A stretch of 5,739 nt of DNA. It comes from Bacteroidales bacterium. GTDB taxonomy: Bacteria; Bacteroidota; Bacteroidia; Bacteroidales; WCHB1-69. A model generated the notes under the pieces. The model saw only the letters and a program-made list of their open reading frames with translations, had not been told where the DNA came from and did not search any database. This document shows, in pieces, positions 1 to 5,739 of this stretch. Where the stretch lies: contig JAEERB010000148.1 of the NCBI GenBank assembly GCA_016285615.1, positions 1-5,739 on the forward strand, read 5' to 3'. Made by a program: the position numbers and the translations under genes. Position 1 is the first letter of the stretch. Every line of letters starts with the position of its first letter.

Positions 1-67
<67 letters not shown>

Positions 68-73
68 AAGAAG

Positions 74-149
<76 letters not shown>

Positions 150-160
150 TTAAAAATGCG

Positions 161-245
161 TACCTCGGGCGGGACTTGAACCCGCACGCTCGCAATGAGC
201 AAGGGATTTTAAGTCCCTCGTGTCTACCAATTCCACCACCAAGGC
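161..245 (-). tRNA. tRNA-Leu (TAA)
   Basis: This 85-base class II tRNA has the long variable arm expected of leucine tRNAs (a stem built on TGCTC and GAGCG). The anticodon loop is CTTAAAA, giving anticodon TAA, which reads UUA and UUG codons. The acceptor pairs GCCTTGG with CCGAGGT, with a G-U pair at the terminal position, and the discriminator is A, as leucyl-tRNA synthetase requires. CCA is not encoded (the next bases are CGC), unlike the adjacent Gly tRNA, so it must be added after transcription. It is the first tRNA of the cluster, about 35 bases after the predicted transcription start. Confidence 0.96.
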
Positions 246-286
246 ATCCCTTCAAAGAACGTGTAGAACGTTTAAATTTGAGAGTG

Positions 287-317
287 CAAAAATACAGTTT
301 TTTCGAATATAATCAAC
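287..317 (-). promoter_or_regulatory. Bacteroidetes-type promoter of the tRNA cluster
   Basis: On the minus strand GTTG (317-314) is followed after exactly 19 bases by TATTTTTG (294-287). This fits the Bacteroidetes primary sigma factor pattern of a TTTG-like -33 box and TAnnTTTG at -7. Transcription would start near position 280, giving a leader of about 35 bases before tRNA-Leu. The rest of 246-377 is AT-rich, with no open frame or hairpin that I can support. This is the best-matched promoter in the window. Confidence 0.7.
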
Positions 318-377
318 ACCTGGAATGAAAAAATTGAACTTTTTTCGTAAAAGACAAGAAATAACGGGGTTAGAGAT

Positions 378-536
378 GAGAAGTGAGAAGTGAGAAGTGA
401 GAAGTGAATAGTGAGTTAAGGAGTTAAGGAGTTAAGGAACTAAGAAGTTAAGAGTTGATGAGTTATTTGAATTCTGAATTTTGAATTTGTTCTTTGTTCT
501 TAATTATGCATTGTGAATTATGAATTGTGCATTGTT
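378..536. repeat. Mosaic array of 7- and 8-base tandem words (copy A)
   Basis: The stretch divides without gaps into short words. These are four GAGAAGT and one GAATAGT (378-412), five 8-base words of the GAGTTAAG type (413-452), two 7-base transition words (453-466), then ten 7-base words (467-536). The last group runs TTGAATT, CTGAATT, TTGAATT, TGTTCTT twice, AATTATG, CATTGTG, AATTATG, AATTGTG, CATTGTT. The unit length stays near seven while the word changes in blocks. The array fills the space downstream of the shortened dehydrogenase gene and touches its stop codon. It shares word order and a 29-base identical stretch (466-494) with the array at 1671-1832. I know no established function. 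Confidence 0.85.
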
Positions 537-1237
537 CAGTTCCAGTCCCAGCAGAGAGTAAGGATATCTTTCCAAGGGCATTGGAAACGCTCGGCGATAT
601 TATGGTGACATACAATGCCTTGGAAGCAGTAAACGCCTTGTAACAGAGCCGGATAGGTTTGAATGGCATAGCGTATGTTTTTGCTACTGAGAATCGCTGT
701 AAGCGAGGGCAATAGACACGTTGACAGAGCCATGGCAGCAGGCTTTCCGAAAAGATCGCCATGCAGGATGGTGGCAAACACAAAATGGCCGTGACGATCT
801 TTAAGCAAGTCTAAGGCAATGAGTGTGAGATGGTTCTGCTGAATAATGGGCAAATCATCGTCGCTCATCTGCGCCAGATTCACTGACGACATGACCACCG
901 TATTTGGTTTCAGACATTGCAATTGCTCAGTAGTTAGCACCGACAATTTAAGTACAAGATTCACATTCTTAAGCAGTTCTGCAGTCACTCCCATGATATC
1001 GGCGCCAGCGTTGGCATAGTCAATATCGCTATAAATGCCTTTTCCAGCCCCGCGTTCCATCAACACCGCTACCCCACTCTCGACCAGCTGCGCCACCGCC
1101 TCGGGTGTCAGCAACACCTTGTCGGCATAGTCGCTATCGCCCAGAACGCCAATAGTCAGTCGATTTTGCGGCATCTCCAAATCGATGGTACTCTCCTGCG
1201 TTTTAGGGTCCCAAACATGCATAATAATATCCGGCAT
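536..1237 (-). CDS. Alanine dehydrogenase/transhydrogenase-alpha-like protein lacking the NAD-binding core
   Basis: This 233-residue protein begins 11 bases after the tsaE stop, so the two are probably cotranscribed and translated in sequence. Residues 27-150 resemble the N-terminal domain of the AlaDH/PNT family, with the landmarks LLTPEAVAQLVESGVAV (42-58), ERGAGKGIYSD (61-71), a lysine at 97 in the position of the family's substrate-binding lysine, and the LKPNTVVMSSV stretch (109-119). Residues 165-233 resemble the extreme C-terminus of the Bacteroidetes members (AAMALSTCLLPSL, then QGVYCFQGIV, 200-209). The middle, which in the family holds the Rossmann fold with GxGxxG, is absent. Full members are about 360-400 residues, so roughly 165 are missing, in frame. 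The usual family arginine near the start is lysine here (K40), and the family histidine after the substrate lysine is not seen. Dehydrogenase activity is unlikely; it may be a decaying gene or a repurposed sugar- or ligand-binding remnant. The alignment is from memory. Confidence 0.75.
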   Translation of the reverse strand: MPDIIMHVWDPKTQESTIDLEMPQNRLTIGVLGDSDYADKVLLTPEAVAQLVESGVAVLMERGAGKGIYSDIDYANAGADIMGVTAELLKNVNLVLKLSVLTTEQLQCLKPNTVVMSSVNLAQMSDDDLPIIQQNHLTLIALDLLKDRHGHFVFATILHGDLFGKPAAMALSTCLLPSLTAILSSKNIRYAIQTYPALLQGVYCFQGIVCHHNIAERFQCPWKDILTLCWDWN

Positions 1238-1248
1238 AACTCAAATAT

Positions 1249-1659
1249 TTAAAAAGTGAACTGGCGACTCCCGTCGGCCAAGACTTCAATTTTCACGCGA
1301 ACCACCTGGTCGTCGAGCAGGTCGGCAACCTTGTCGGGCCACTCGATAAAACAATAATAATCACTATATAGATAATCCTCAAAACCAATCTGATACGCCT
1401 CGTCAATTGAAGTAATCCTATAAAAGTCGAAATGATAGATTGGCTCGCCATTGCCGGCCACATACTCATTGACAATGGCGAAGGTGGGACTGTTGGTTAC
1501 CTGTTGCACACCCAGTGTTTCGCACAGCACTTTGATAAAAGTGGTCTTCCCTGCTCCCATCTCGCCGTCGAAGGCAAACACGCGTTCGTCGGGCCATGTT
1601 TCGAGCAGTTGGGCAGCCACCTTGGGCAATTCGGTTTCGTTATTACAGGTGATGGTCAT
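1249..1659 (-). CDS. tsaE: tRNA threonylcarbamoyladenosine biosynthesis ATPase TsaE
   Basis: TsaE is the ATPase that, with TsaB and TsaD, transfers the threonylcarbamoyl group to A37 of tRNAs reading ANN codons; it acts in the cytoplasm. The 136-residue protein shows the Walker A loop GEMGAGKTT (32-40), the switch-like element TNSPTF (55-60), YHFDFYR (75-81) and FIEWPDKV (104-111), in family order. Its length is slightly below the E. coli protein. The start is the ATG at 1659, which places the first strand MTITCNNE at the expected distance from Walker A. No TAnnTTTG box is visible upstream, so it may depend on readthrough from the kinase gene 150 bases away. In many Bacteroidetes porX adjoins tsaE; it is not in this window. 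Confidence 0.96.
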   Translation of the reverse strand: MTITCNNETELPKVAAQLLETWPDERVFAFDGEMGAGKTTFIKVLCETLGVQQVTNSPTFAIVNEYVAGNGEPIYHFDFYRITSIDEAYQIGFEDYLYSDYYCFIEWPDKVADLLDDQVVRVKIEVLADGSRQFTF

Positions 1660-1670
1660 GAGAATATATG

Positions 1671-1832
1671 TTGAGTTGTTGATTGTTTAATTGTTGAAGT
1701 GAATAGTGAGAAGTTAAGGAGTTAAGAATTATGGAATTATAGAGTTATAGAATTATAGAGTTATAGAATTTGTTCTTTGAATTTTGAATTCTGAATTTTG
1801 AATTTGTTCTTAATTGTGAATTATGAATTGAT
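1671..1832. repeat. Mosaic array of 7- and 8-base tandem words (copy B)
   Basis: This lies between the kinase gene and tsaE and overlaps the kinase 3' end. It runs from TTG-rich words (1671-1701) through AATAGTG and GTTAAG words (1702-1726), then GAATTATA and GAGTTATA alternating twice (1734-1765), to eight 7-base words TTGAATT, TTGAATT, CTGAATT, TTGAATT, TGTTCTT, AATTGTG, AATTATG, AATTGAT (1777-1832). The order matches the array at 378-536, and 1783-1811 is identical to 466-494. The blocks differ in copy number between the two arrays, as expected if words are gained and lost by slippage. The left end, before 1696, is less regular. Confidence 0.8.
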
Positions 1833-2676
1833 AACGTTCCATTGGGGCTTTTAAGAAGACACTGGTGGTAACGTGATATTCGGCGGCCACTTGCTTAATC
1901 ACCTCTTGAAACGTGAAGGCTACCGAGCCGACAAAGTTCAGTTTATACGACTGATAATCAGCATAGCACAACACAAAGCGGCGAAAGAATTCGCGGAAAG
2001 CATTGTGGCAAAGTTGGTTAATACTTTCATCGAACAAGAACTCGTTGATGAAAGGTGGAAATGTGGCGAAAAAGCGGTTGGGATGCGGATCAGAGGCAAT
2101 GGTGCGCACGGTTTGCGTAGGTGTGAGCGCATAGCGTTCTTCGAGGGCATGTGTCACAATGGGACTCAATTCGCCATGCAAGTATGCGGTAATGAGCATC
2201 TTACCGAGATACCCCCAACTCCCTTCGTCGCCGAGCAGCCAACCGAGCGACGGCGCTTGCGCCGTAATCTTGGTTCCATCGTAAAGACAGGAACTTGCGC
2301 CCGTGCCGATGATGGCCACCAGGCCAGGTTGTTGGCCACAAGTGGCGCGACAAGCCGCCATCAGGTCGGAGAAGACCTCTTTGCGAGCCGTGGGGAAGAT
2401 TTCCGAGAGCAGGCGGAGCATTCGTTCGGCATTGAGCGGATTGCCACAGCCGGCGCCACCAAAGAAGAGATAGTCCACTTGCGCAGGCGGCACGGGCAGT
2501 TGCGACTGCAGGTCGGCCAGCACGCGGCGGATTTCCTCGTCAGACAGGGCATTGGCATTGATGCCGGCGGTGTAAAGGTGAGCCGGCGCGGCATCATGCG
2601 AAACGAGGCACCACTCGGTCTTAGTGGCCCCAGCGTCCGCCAGCAACTGATAACGAAGAGCACTACCCTCTTGCAT
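1810..2676 (-). CDS. BadF/BadG/BcrA/BcrD-type ATPase, putative N-acetylglucosamine (amino sugar) kinase
   Basis: This 288-residue protein belongs to the ASKHA fold (sugar kinase/actin/Hsp70). Visible elements are phosphate-1 DAGATKTEW (14-22), a candidate catalytic aspartate in FSDLMAACRA (102-111, D104), phosphate-2 AIIGTGASSC (121-130), LGWLLGDEGSWGYLG (144-158), and an adenosine-type VGSVAF near the C-terminus (249-254). Family members include eukaryotic N-acetylglucosamine kinase and the bacterial MurNAc/GlcNAc kinase MurK; by this analogy it would phosphorylate an amino sugar with ATP in the cytoplasm. The substrate cannot be read from sequence. Start ATG at 2676 sits only a few residues before the first strand. 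A -7 box lies upstream at 2703-2710. The family C-terminus normally ends close to the PME motif (278-280); here the final codons and stop come from the repeat array at 1671-1832. Nearby nagB supports an amino-sugar role. Confidence 0.88.
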   Translation of the reverse strand: MQEGSALRYQLLADAGATKTEWCLVSHDAAPAHLYTAGINANALSDEEIRRVLADLQSQLPVPPAQVDYLFFGGAGCGNPLNAERMLRLLSEIFPTARKEVFSDLMAACRATCGQQPGLVAIIGTGASSCLYDGTKITAQAPSLGWLLGDEGSWGYLGKMLITAYLHGELSPIVTHALEERYALTPTQTVRTIASDPHPNRFFATFPPFINEFLFDESINQLCHNAFREFFRRFVLCYADYQSYKLNFVGSVAFTFQEVIKQVAAEYHVTTSVFLKAPMERYQFIIHN

Positions 2677-2702
2677 CTCTCATAAATTAAGATTCACAGA
2701 TG

Positions 2703-2710
2703 CAAATATA
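2703..2710 (-). promoter_or_regulatory. Candidate -7 box for the kinase gene
   Basis: On the minus strand this reads TATATTTG, an exact fit to the Bacteroidetes -7 pattern TAnnTTTG, 26 bases before the kinase ATG at 2676. The -33 position at 19 bases spacing reads TTAA, a poor match, so only half of the promoter is well supported. It lies in the 147-base divergent region shared with the DUF4954 gene. Confidence 0.5.
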
Positions 2711-2759
2711 AGGAAAAAGAGAACATTTTTTAACGCACAACAATTTTTCAGAAACCCCA

Positions 2760-2789
2760 TGTGGCATTTCGGATAAATGAGTATTTTTG
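2760..2789 (+). promoter_or_regulatory. Candidate promoter of the DUF4954 gene
   Basis: TATTTTTG at 2782-2789 fits TAnnTTTG exactly. A weak TGTG at 2760-2763 lies 18 bases upstream as the -33 candidate. Transcription would begin near 2796, leaving a leader of roughly 28 bases before the ATG at 2824. This placement argues against the longer reading that would begin with GTG at 2761. The site faces the kinase promoter in the same intergenic region. Confidence 0.55.
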
Positions 2790-2823
2790 TACATATTTTG
2801 TCATACCTAAACACAGACAGAAG

Positions 2824-5034
2824 ATGGACAAAGTAACCATATTGCCTTACGACAGGATTTACAAGAACTTTATTGACCCTAAATACCTGCACGACGGGCA
2901 TGATGAGTATTATTTTCGGGACCAGCAGGTGAAACAGCCTGAAGGCGGCTGGCGGCACTTGCGTTCAGATGAAATTGAACGCTTGGTCGTCAACAACAAC
3001 TCTGCCTCCAGTTGGGACGACATCTGGGTTACAGATGAGTTTGACACCACCATGGTGCGCAACAACCGCTTCTTTGGCAAGGTGCGCATTGGACGTATCA
3101 AGCGGCAAGTGCTGCAATATCACGACCTGCGTGTCCCTGTAGGTATCACCGACAGCAGCATCATCTCGTGCGACGTCGGCAATGACGCAGCCATCCACGA
3201 TGTCCATTACATGGCAAACTACATCATCGGCGACCGTTGTATCCTTTTCAATATCCAGGAAATGTCCACCACCGACCACTCGAAATTCGGCAATGGAATC
3301 ATCAAAGAGGGAGAACCTGAAAATGTCAGGATTTGGCTTGAGGTGATGAACGAAACCGGCACCCGCAAGATAATGCCTTTCGACGGTATGACCACCGCCG
3401 ACGCCTATCTTTGGGCCAAATACACCGATGATAAGAAGCTGCAAGAGAGACTCAAGGAAATTACACAGGCTTGTGTCGATGACCGTCGTGGCTATTACGG
3501 CACCATCGGCGAGGGTTGCGTCATCAAAAACTGCTGGATTCTAAAGGATGCGAAAGTCGGCCCACACTGCTATATCAAAGGCGCAAGCAAACTGAAGAAC
3601 GTCACCATCAACTCATCGATGGAGGAGCCGTCGCAGATTGGCGAAGGAGTCATCCTGGTGAACGGCGTGACGGGCTACGGCTGCCGCATCTTCTACTCAG
3701 TCACCGCCACGCGCTTCGTACTGGGCGACAACTGCAACCTGAAATATGGTGCACGCCTCATCAACTCGGTGCTGGGTGACAACTCCACCATCTCGTGCTG
3801 CGAAGTGTTGAACAACCTCATTTTTCCTTCACACGAACAGCACCACAACAACTCCTTCCTCATCTCGGCTTGCGTGATGGGCCAGAGCAATATGGCCGCC
3901 GGCGCCACCATCGGCAGCAACCATAACAGCCGTGCCACCGACGGCGAGATTGTGGCCTCACGCGGTTTCTGGCCAGGCTTATGCACGAGCATCAAACACT
4001 CGTCGCGATTCGCCTCCTTCACACTGTTAAGCAAGGCCGATTATCCCAATGAACTTGATATACGCCTGCCCTTCTGCTTGGTGAGCAACAACACTGCCCA
4101 CGACGAACTGCACCTAATGCCCGCATACTGGTGGATGTACAACATGTACGCCCTCGCACGCAACACCTCGAAATACAAAAGCCGTGACAAGCGCAAGCGC
4201 AAAATACAGAATATTGAGTTTGAAACACTTGCACCTGACACAATAGAAGAAATCATCGAAGGCCGCAAATTGTTGGAAGTGTGGGTTGCCAAGGCCTACC
4301 TCCGCTCGAAAGGCGAAAATCCAGACCAATACGACTACTACGACCTGCGCCAATGCGGCAAAAATCTACTTGACAACGACCACGACACGGTTAACAAGTT
4401 GGAAGTCTTGGGCGAGAAAGTCGAAAAAGGTCATCGCAAAGTGGTCATTGACAAAGTTGTAAAAGCATATCAAGCTTATGGTGACATGATTATCTACTAT
4501 GCAGTTAAGACCTGTATAGAATATCTTGAAATCCATCCTGATATGAATATGGAGACCATCGTGAAACGCATGTGCGGCCAACGCCTCCGCAAATGGATTA
4601 ATCTGGGCGGGCAAACCATGCCTGAAGAACATGTCGATCAGTTGCGTGCCGACATCTGCAGTGGCGTGCTCAACACATGGGACGATATCCACCACCGTTA
4701 CGATGAATTGTGGAAAGACTACCAGGACGAAAAGCTGAGCCACGCCTACTTTGCGCTGATGTTCCTTTACAAGGACGATGCTGATGTGTTAACCGAGGCG
4801 ATGTGGCACGAAAACCTCGACGAAGCCATCCGCATACAACAATACATCTGCAATCAGGTTTACGAGAGTCGCAAAAAAGACTATGACAATGAAATCCGCA
4901 ACACTACATTCCGCAACGAGTCAGAAAAGCGCGCTGTCATCGGCAACATAAACGACGTTTCGTTCGTACAACAAATCCGTAAGGAGACGGAGGAATTCGT
5001 GAAATTAATCCAAAAATATAGAAACCCCCATTAA
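2824..5034 (+). CDS. DUF4954-type protein with left-handed beta-helix (hexapeptide repeat) domain
   Basis: I recognise this 736-residue protein as the DUF4954 family, common in Bacteroidetes and without an assigned function. The N-terminal 100 residues are mixed. Residues about 103-150 and 224-425 carry irregular hexapeptide-like repeats with the I-G-x-x or V-G-x-x turns of a left-handed beta-helix (for example TIGEGCVI 227-234, QIGEGVILVNGV 271-282, FVLGDNCNLKYGA 298-310), the fold of sugar-nucleotide acyl- and nucleotidyltransferases. Inside it are histidine- and asparagine-rich loops, SHEQHHNN (336-343) and GSNHNSR (364-370), followed by GFWPGLCTSIKHSSRFASF (381-399), candidates for a binding or catalytic site. 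Residues 430-736 are charged and probably helical, perhaps a second family domain. There is no signal peptide or membrane segment, so it is cytoplasmic. ATG 2824 was chosen because the -7 box lies at 2782-2789 and MDKVTILPYDRIYKNF looks like a natural N-terminus. It is followed by nagB 87 bases later on the same strand. Confidence 0.88.
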   Translation: MDKVTILPYDRIYKNFIDPKYLHDGHDEYYFRDQQVKQPEGGWRHLRSDEIERLVVNNNSASSWDDIWVTDEFDTTMVRNNRFFGKVRIGRIKRQVLQYHDLRVPVGITDSSIISCDVGNDAAIHDVHYMANYIIGDRCILFNIQEMSTTDHSKFGNGIIKEGEPENVRIWLEVMNETGTRKIMPFDGMTTADAYLWAKYTDDKKLQERLKEITQACVDDRRGYYGTIGEGCVIKNCWILKDAKVGPHCYIKGASKLKNVTINSSMEEPSQIGEGVILVNGVTGYGCRIFYSVTATRFVLGDNCNLKYGARLINSVLGDNSTISCCEVLNNLIFPSHEQHHNNSFLISACVMGQSNMAAGATIGSNHNSRATDGEIVASRGFWPGLCTSIKHSSRFASFTLLSKADYPNELDIRLPFCLVSNNTAHDELHLMPAYWWMYNMYALARNTSKYKSRDKRKRKIQNIEFETLAPDTIEEIIEGRKLLEVWVAKAYLRSKGENPDQYDYYDLRQCGKNLLDNDHDTVNKLEVLGEKVEKGHRKVVIDKVVKAYQAYGDMIIYYAVKTCIEYLEIHPDMNMETIVKRMCGQRLRKWINLGGQTMPEEHVDQLRADICSGVLNTWDDIHHRYDELWKDYQDEKLSHAYFALMFLYKDDADVLTEAMWHENLDEAIRIQQYICNQVYESRKKDYDNEIRNTTFRNESEKRAVIGNINDVSFVQQIRKETEEFVKLIQKYRNPH

Positions 5035-5041
5035 TCTTCAT

Positions 5042-5069
5042 GTAGAGACGTAGCGCGCTACGTCTCTAC
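5042..5069. repeat. Perfect 28-base palindrome between the DUF4954 gene and nagB
   Basis: The arm GTAGAGACGTAGCG (5042-5055) is followed immediately by its exact reverse complement (5056-5069). It begins eight bases after the DUF4954 stop codon. In RNA it could fold into a hairpin of up to about 12 base pairs with a tight loop. No T-run follows (the next bases are GACAAAC), so it is not a standard intrinsic terminator. From memory, GTAGAGACG-type palindromes recur in intergenic DNA of Bacteroidetes and cyanobacteria, so this may be one member of a dispersed REP-like family. It could protect the upstream mRNA end or lower nagB readthrough. Confidence 0.9.
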
Positions 5070-5084
5070 GACAAACAAACCTAC

Positions 5085-5101
5085 CAACAATTAAACAATC
5101 A
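5085..5101 (+). promoter_or_regulatory. 17-base leader word shared with tsaE
   Basis: CAACAATTAAACAATCA lies exactly 20 bases before the nagB ATG. The same 17 bases occur on the minus strand at 1696-1680, again exactly 20 bases before the tsaE ATG. No TAnnTTTG box lies between the DUF4954 stop and nagB, so this may be a leader or translation element, or a fragment of the 7/8-base repeat family, whose CAA and ATT words it resembles. Function is not established. Confidence 0.5.
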
Positions 5102-5121
5102 GAAATTCAATAACATACAAC

Positions 5122-5739
5122 ATGAGAGTCATCATCGAACAAGATTACGAAAGAATGTCATGTTGGGCAGCCCAACACATTGTAGAACGCATCAATGCAT
5201 TTGAACCGACAGCGGAGAAACCGTTTGTATTGGGTTTACCCACAGGTTCCACACCCATAGGCACTTACAAGGAACTCATACGTCTTCATAAGGCCGGCAA
5301 GGTCTCTTTTAAACATGTGGTCACTTTCAATATGGATGAATACGTGAAGATTCCAGAAGACCATCCTGAGAGTTACCACAGCTTTATGTGGGGCAACTTC
5401 TTCAGTCACATTGACATACAAAAAGAGAACGTAAACATTCTAAACGGCAATGCGGAGGATTTGGAAGCCGAGTGCCAGCGTTACGAGGATAAGATCAAGT
5501 CATACGGTGGCATCGAACTGTTTATGGGCGGCATTGGGCCTGACGGGCATATCGCCTTCAACGAGCCAGGCAGCAGTCTAACCTCGCGCACCCGCGTGAA
5601 GACGCTCACCACGGACACGGTGATTGCCAACTCACGTTTCTTCAACAACGACATCAACCTTGTGCCGAAGACCGCACTGACTGTCGGCGTTGGCACCGTG
5701 ATGGATGCCCGCGAAGTGATGATACTGGCCAACGGTCAT
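5122..5739 (+). CDS. nagB: Glucosamine-6-phosphate deaminase, partial (C-terminus beyond window)
   Basis: NagB converts glucosamine-6-phosphate to fructose-6-phosphate and ammonia, the step that brings amino sugars into glycolysis. The first 206 residues are present of about 265. They align with E. coli NagB without a gap through the active site: the phosphate loop LPTGSTPIG (39-47), MDEY (71-74, D72), and [14 protein letters not shown] (137-150) with D141, H143 and E148. The residues of the E. coli allosteric GlcNAc-6-phosphate site also appear (S151, R158, K160, T161), so allosteric activation is plausible. The start ATG 5122 gives the E. coli-like N-terminus MRVII. The frame is open to the right edge, so the remaining 60 or so residues lie outside. 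It follows the DUF4954 gene on the same strand with no clear promoter of its own; cotranscription through the palindrome is likely. Confidence 0.97.
   Translation, partial: MRVIIEQDYERMSCWAAQHIVERINAFEPTAEKPFVLGLPTGSTPIGTYKELIRLHKAGKVSFKHVVTFNMDEYVKIPEDHPESYHSFMWGNFFSHIDIQKENVNILNGNAEDLEAECQRYEDKIKSYGGIELFMGGIGPDGHIAFNEPGSSLTSRTRVKTLTTDTVIANSRFFNNDINLVPKTALTVGVGTVMDAREVMILANGH

Noticed and set aside
378..536. Possible CRISPR array or coding repeat protein
   Set aside because: The repeats are 7-8 bases long with no spacers, and a period of seven does not keep a reading frame; no open frame of substance runs through it.
536..783. Frameshift in the dehydrogenase-like gene hiding the missing domain
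   Set aside because: The other minus-strand frames here do not show Rossmann-fold motifs such as GxGxxG, and the nucleotide length between the conserved ends is too short to hold the missing 165 residues.
1873..2685. A 270-codon open frame on the plus strand, antisense to the kinase gene
   Set aside because: The minus-strand frame has all kinase motifs in order; the antisense product shows no recognisable domain and arises from the GC-biased codons of the real gene.
2965..3444. A 159-codon minus-strand frame inside the DUF4954 gene
   Set aside because: It is a shadow of a long, well-supported gene, has no family resemblance and no promoter of its own.
5042..5069. Intrinsic (Rho-independent) terminator
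   Set aside because: The hairpin is strong but no T-run follows on the plus strand. On the minus strand the bases after it (ATGAAGATTA) also lack a T-run.

Overview
The window reads as a chromosomal segment of a Bacteroidales bacterium, most likely Prevotella-like. Three things point that way: the best promoter-like sites fit the Bacteroidetes pattern (TTTG-like at -33, TAnnTTTG at -7), no gene start has a clear Shine-Dalgarno sequence, and it carries a DUF4954-type protein and an alanine-dehydrogenase-like gene directly behind tsaE. The genus is inferred, not shown.

Layout. On the minus strand, from right to left, lie a BadF/BadG/BcrA-type sugar kinase (1810-2676), tsaE (1249-1659), a shortened alanine dehydrogenase/transhydrogenase-like gene (536-1237), and a tRNA cluster of Leu(TAA), Gly(GCC) and a second identical Gly(GCC) cut by the left edge. 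The tRNA cluster has its own well-matched promoter at 287-317. On the plus strand, diverging from the kinase across 147 bases, lie a 736-residue DUF4954-type left-handed beta-helix protein (2824-5034) and nagB (from 5122, cut by the right edge).

Genes together. A putative N-acetylhexosamine kinase faces nagB (glucosamine-6-phosphate deaminase) with the DUF4954 protein between them, which suggests an amino-sugar locus. The role of the DUF4954 protein is unknown. TsaE belongs to tRNA t6A modification. The gene after it has kept the N-terminal domain and the extreme C-terminus of its family but lost the NAD-binding core.

Non-coding structure is the most unusual part. Two intergenic stretches (378-536 and about 1671-1832) are gapless mosaics of 7- and 8-base words in the same order, sharing a 29-base identical stretch. 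One of them forms the last codons and the stop of the kinase gene. A related 17-base word stands exactly 20 bases before the start codons of both tsaE and nagB. A perfect 28-base palindrome sits between the DUF4954 gene and nagB. I see no mobile-element gene, CRISPR array or complete new system.
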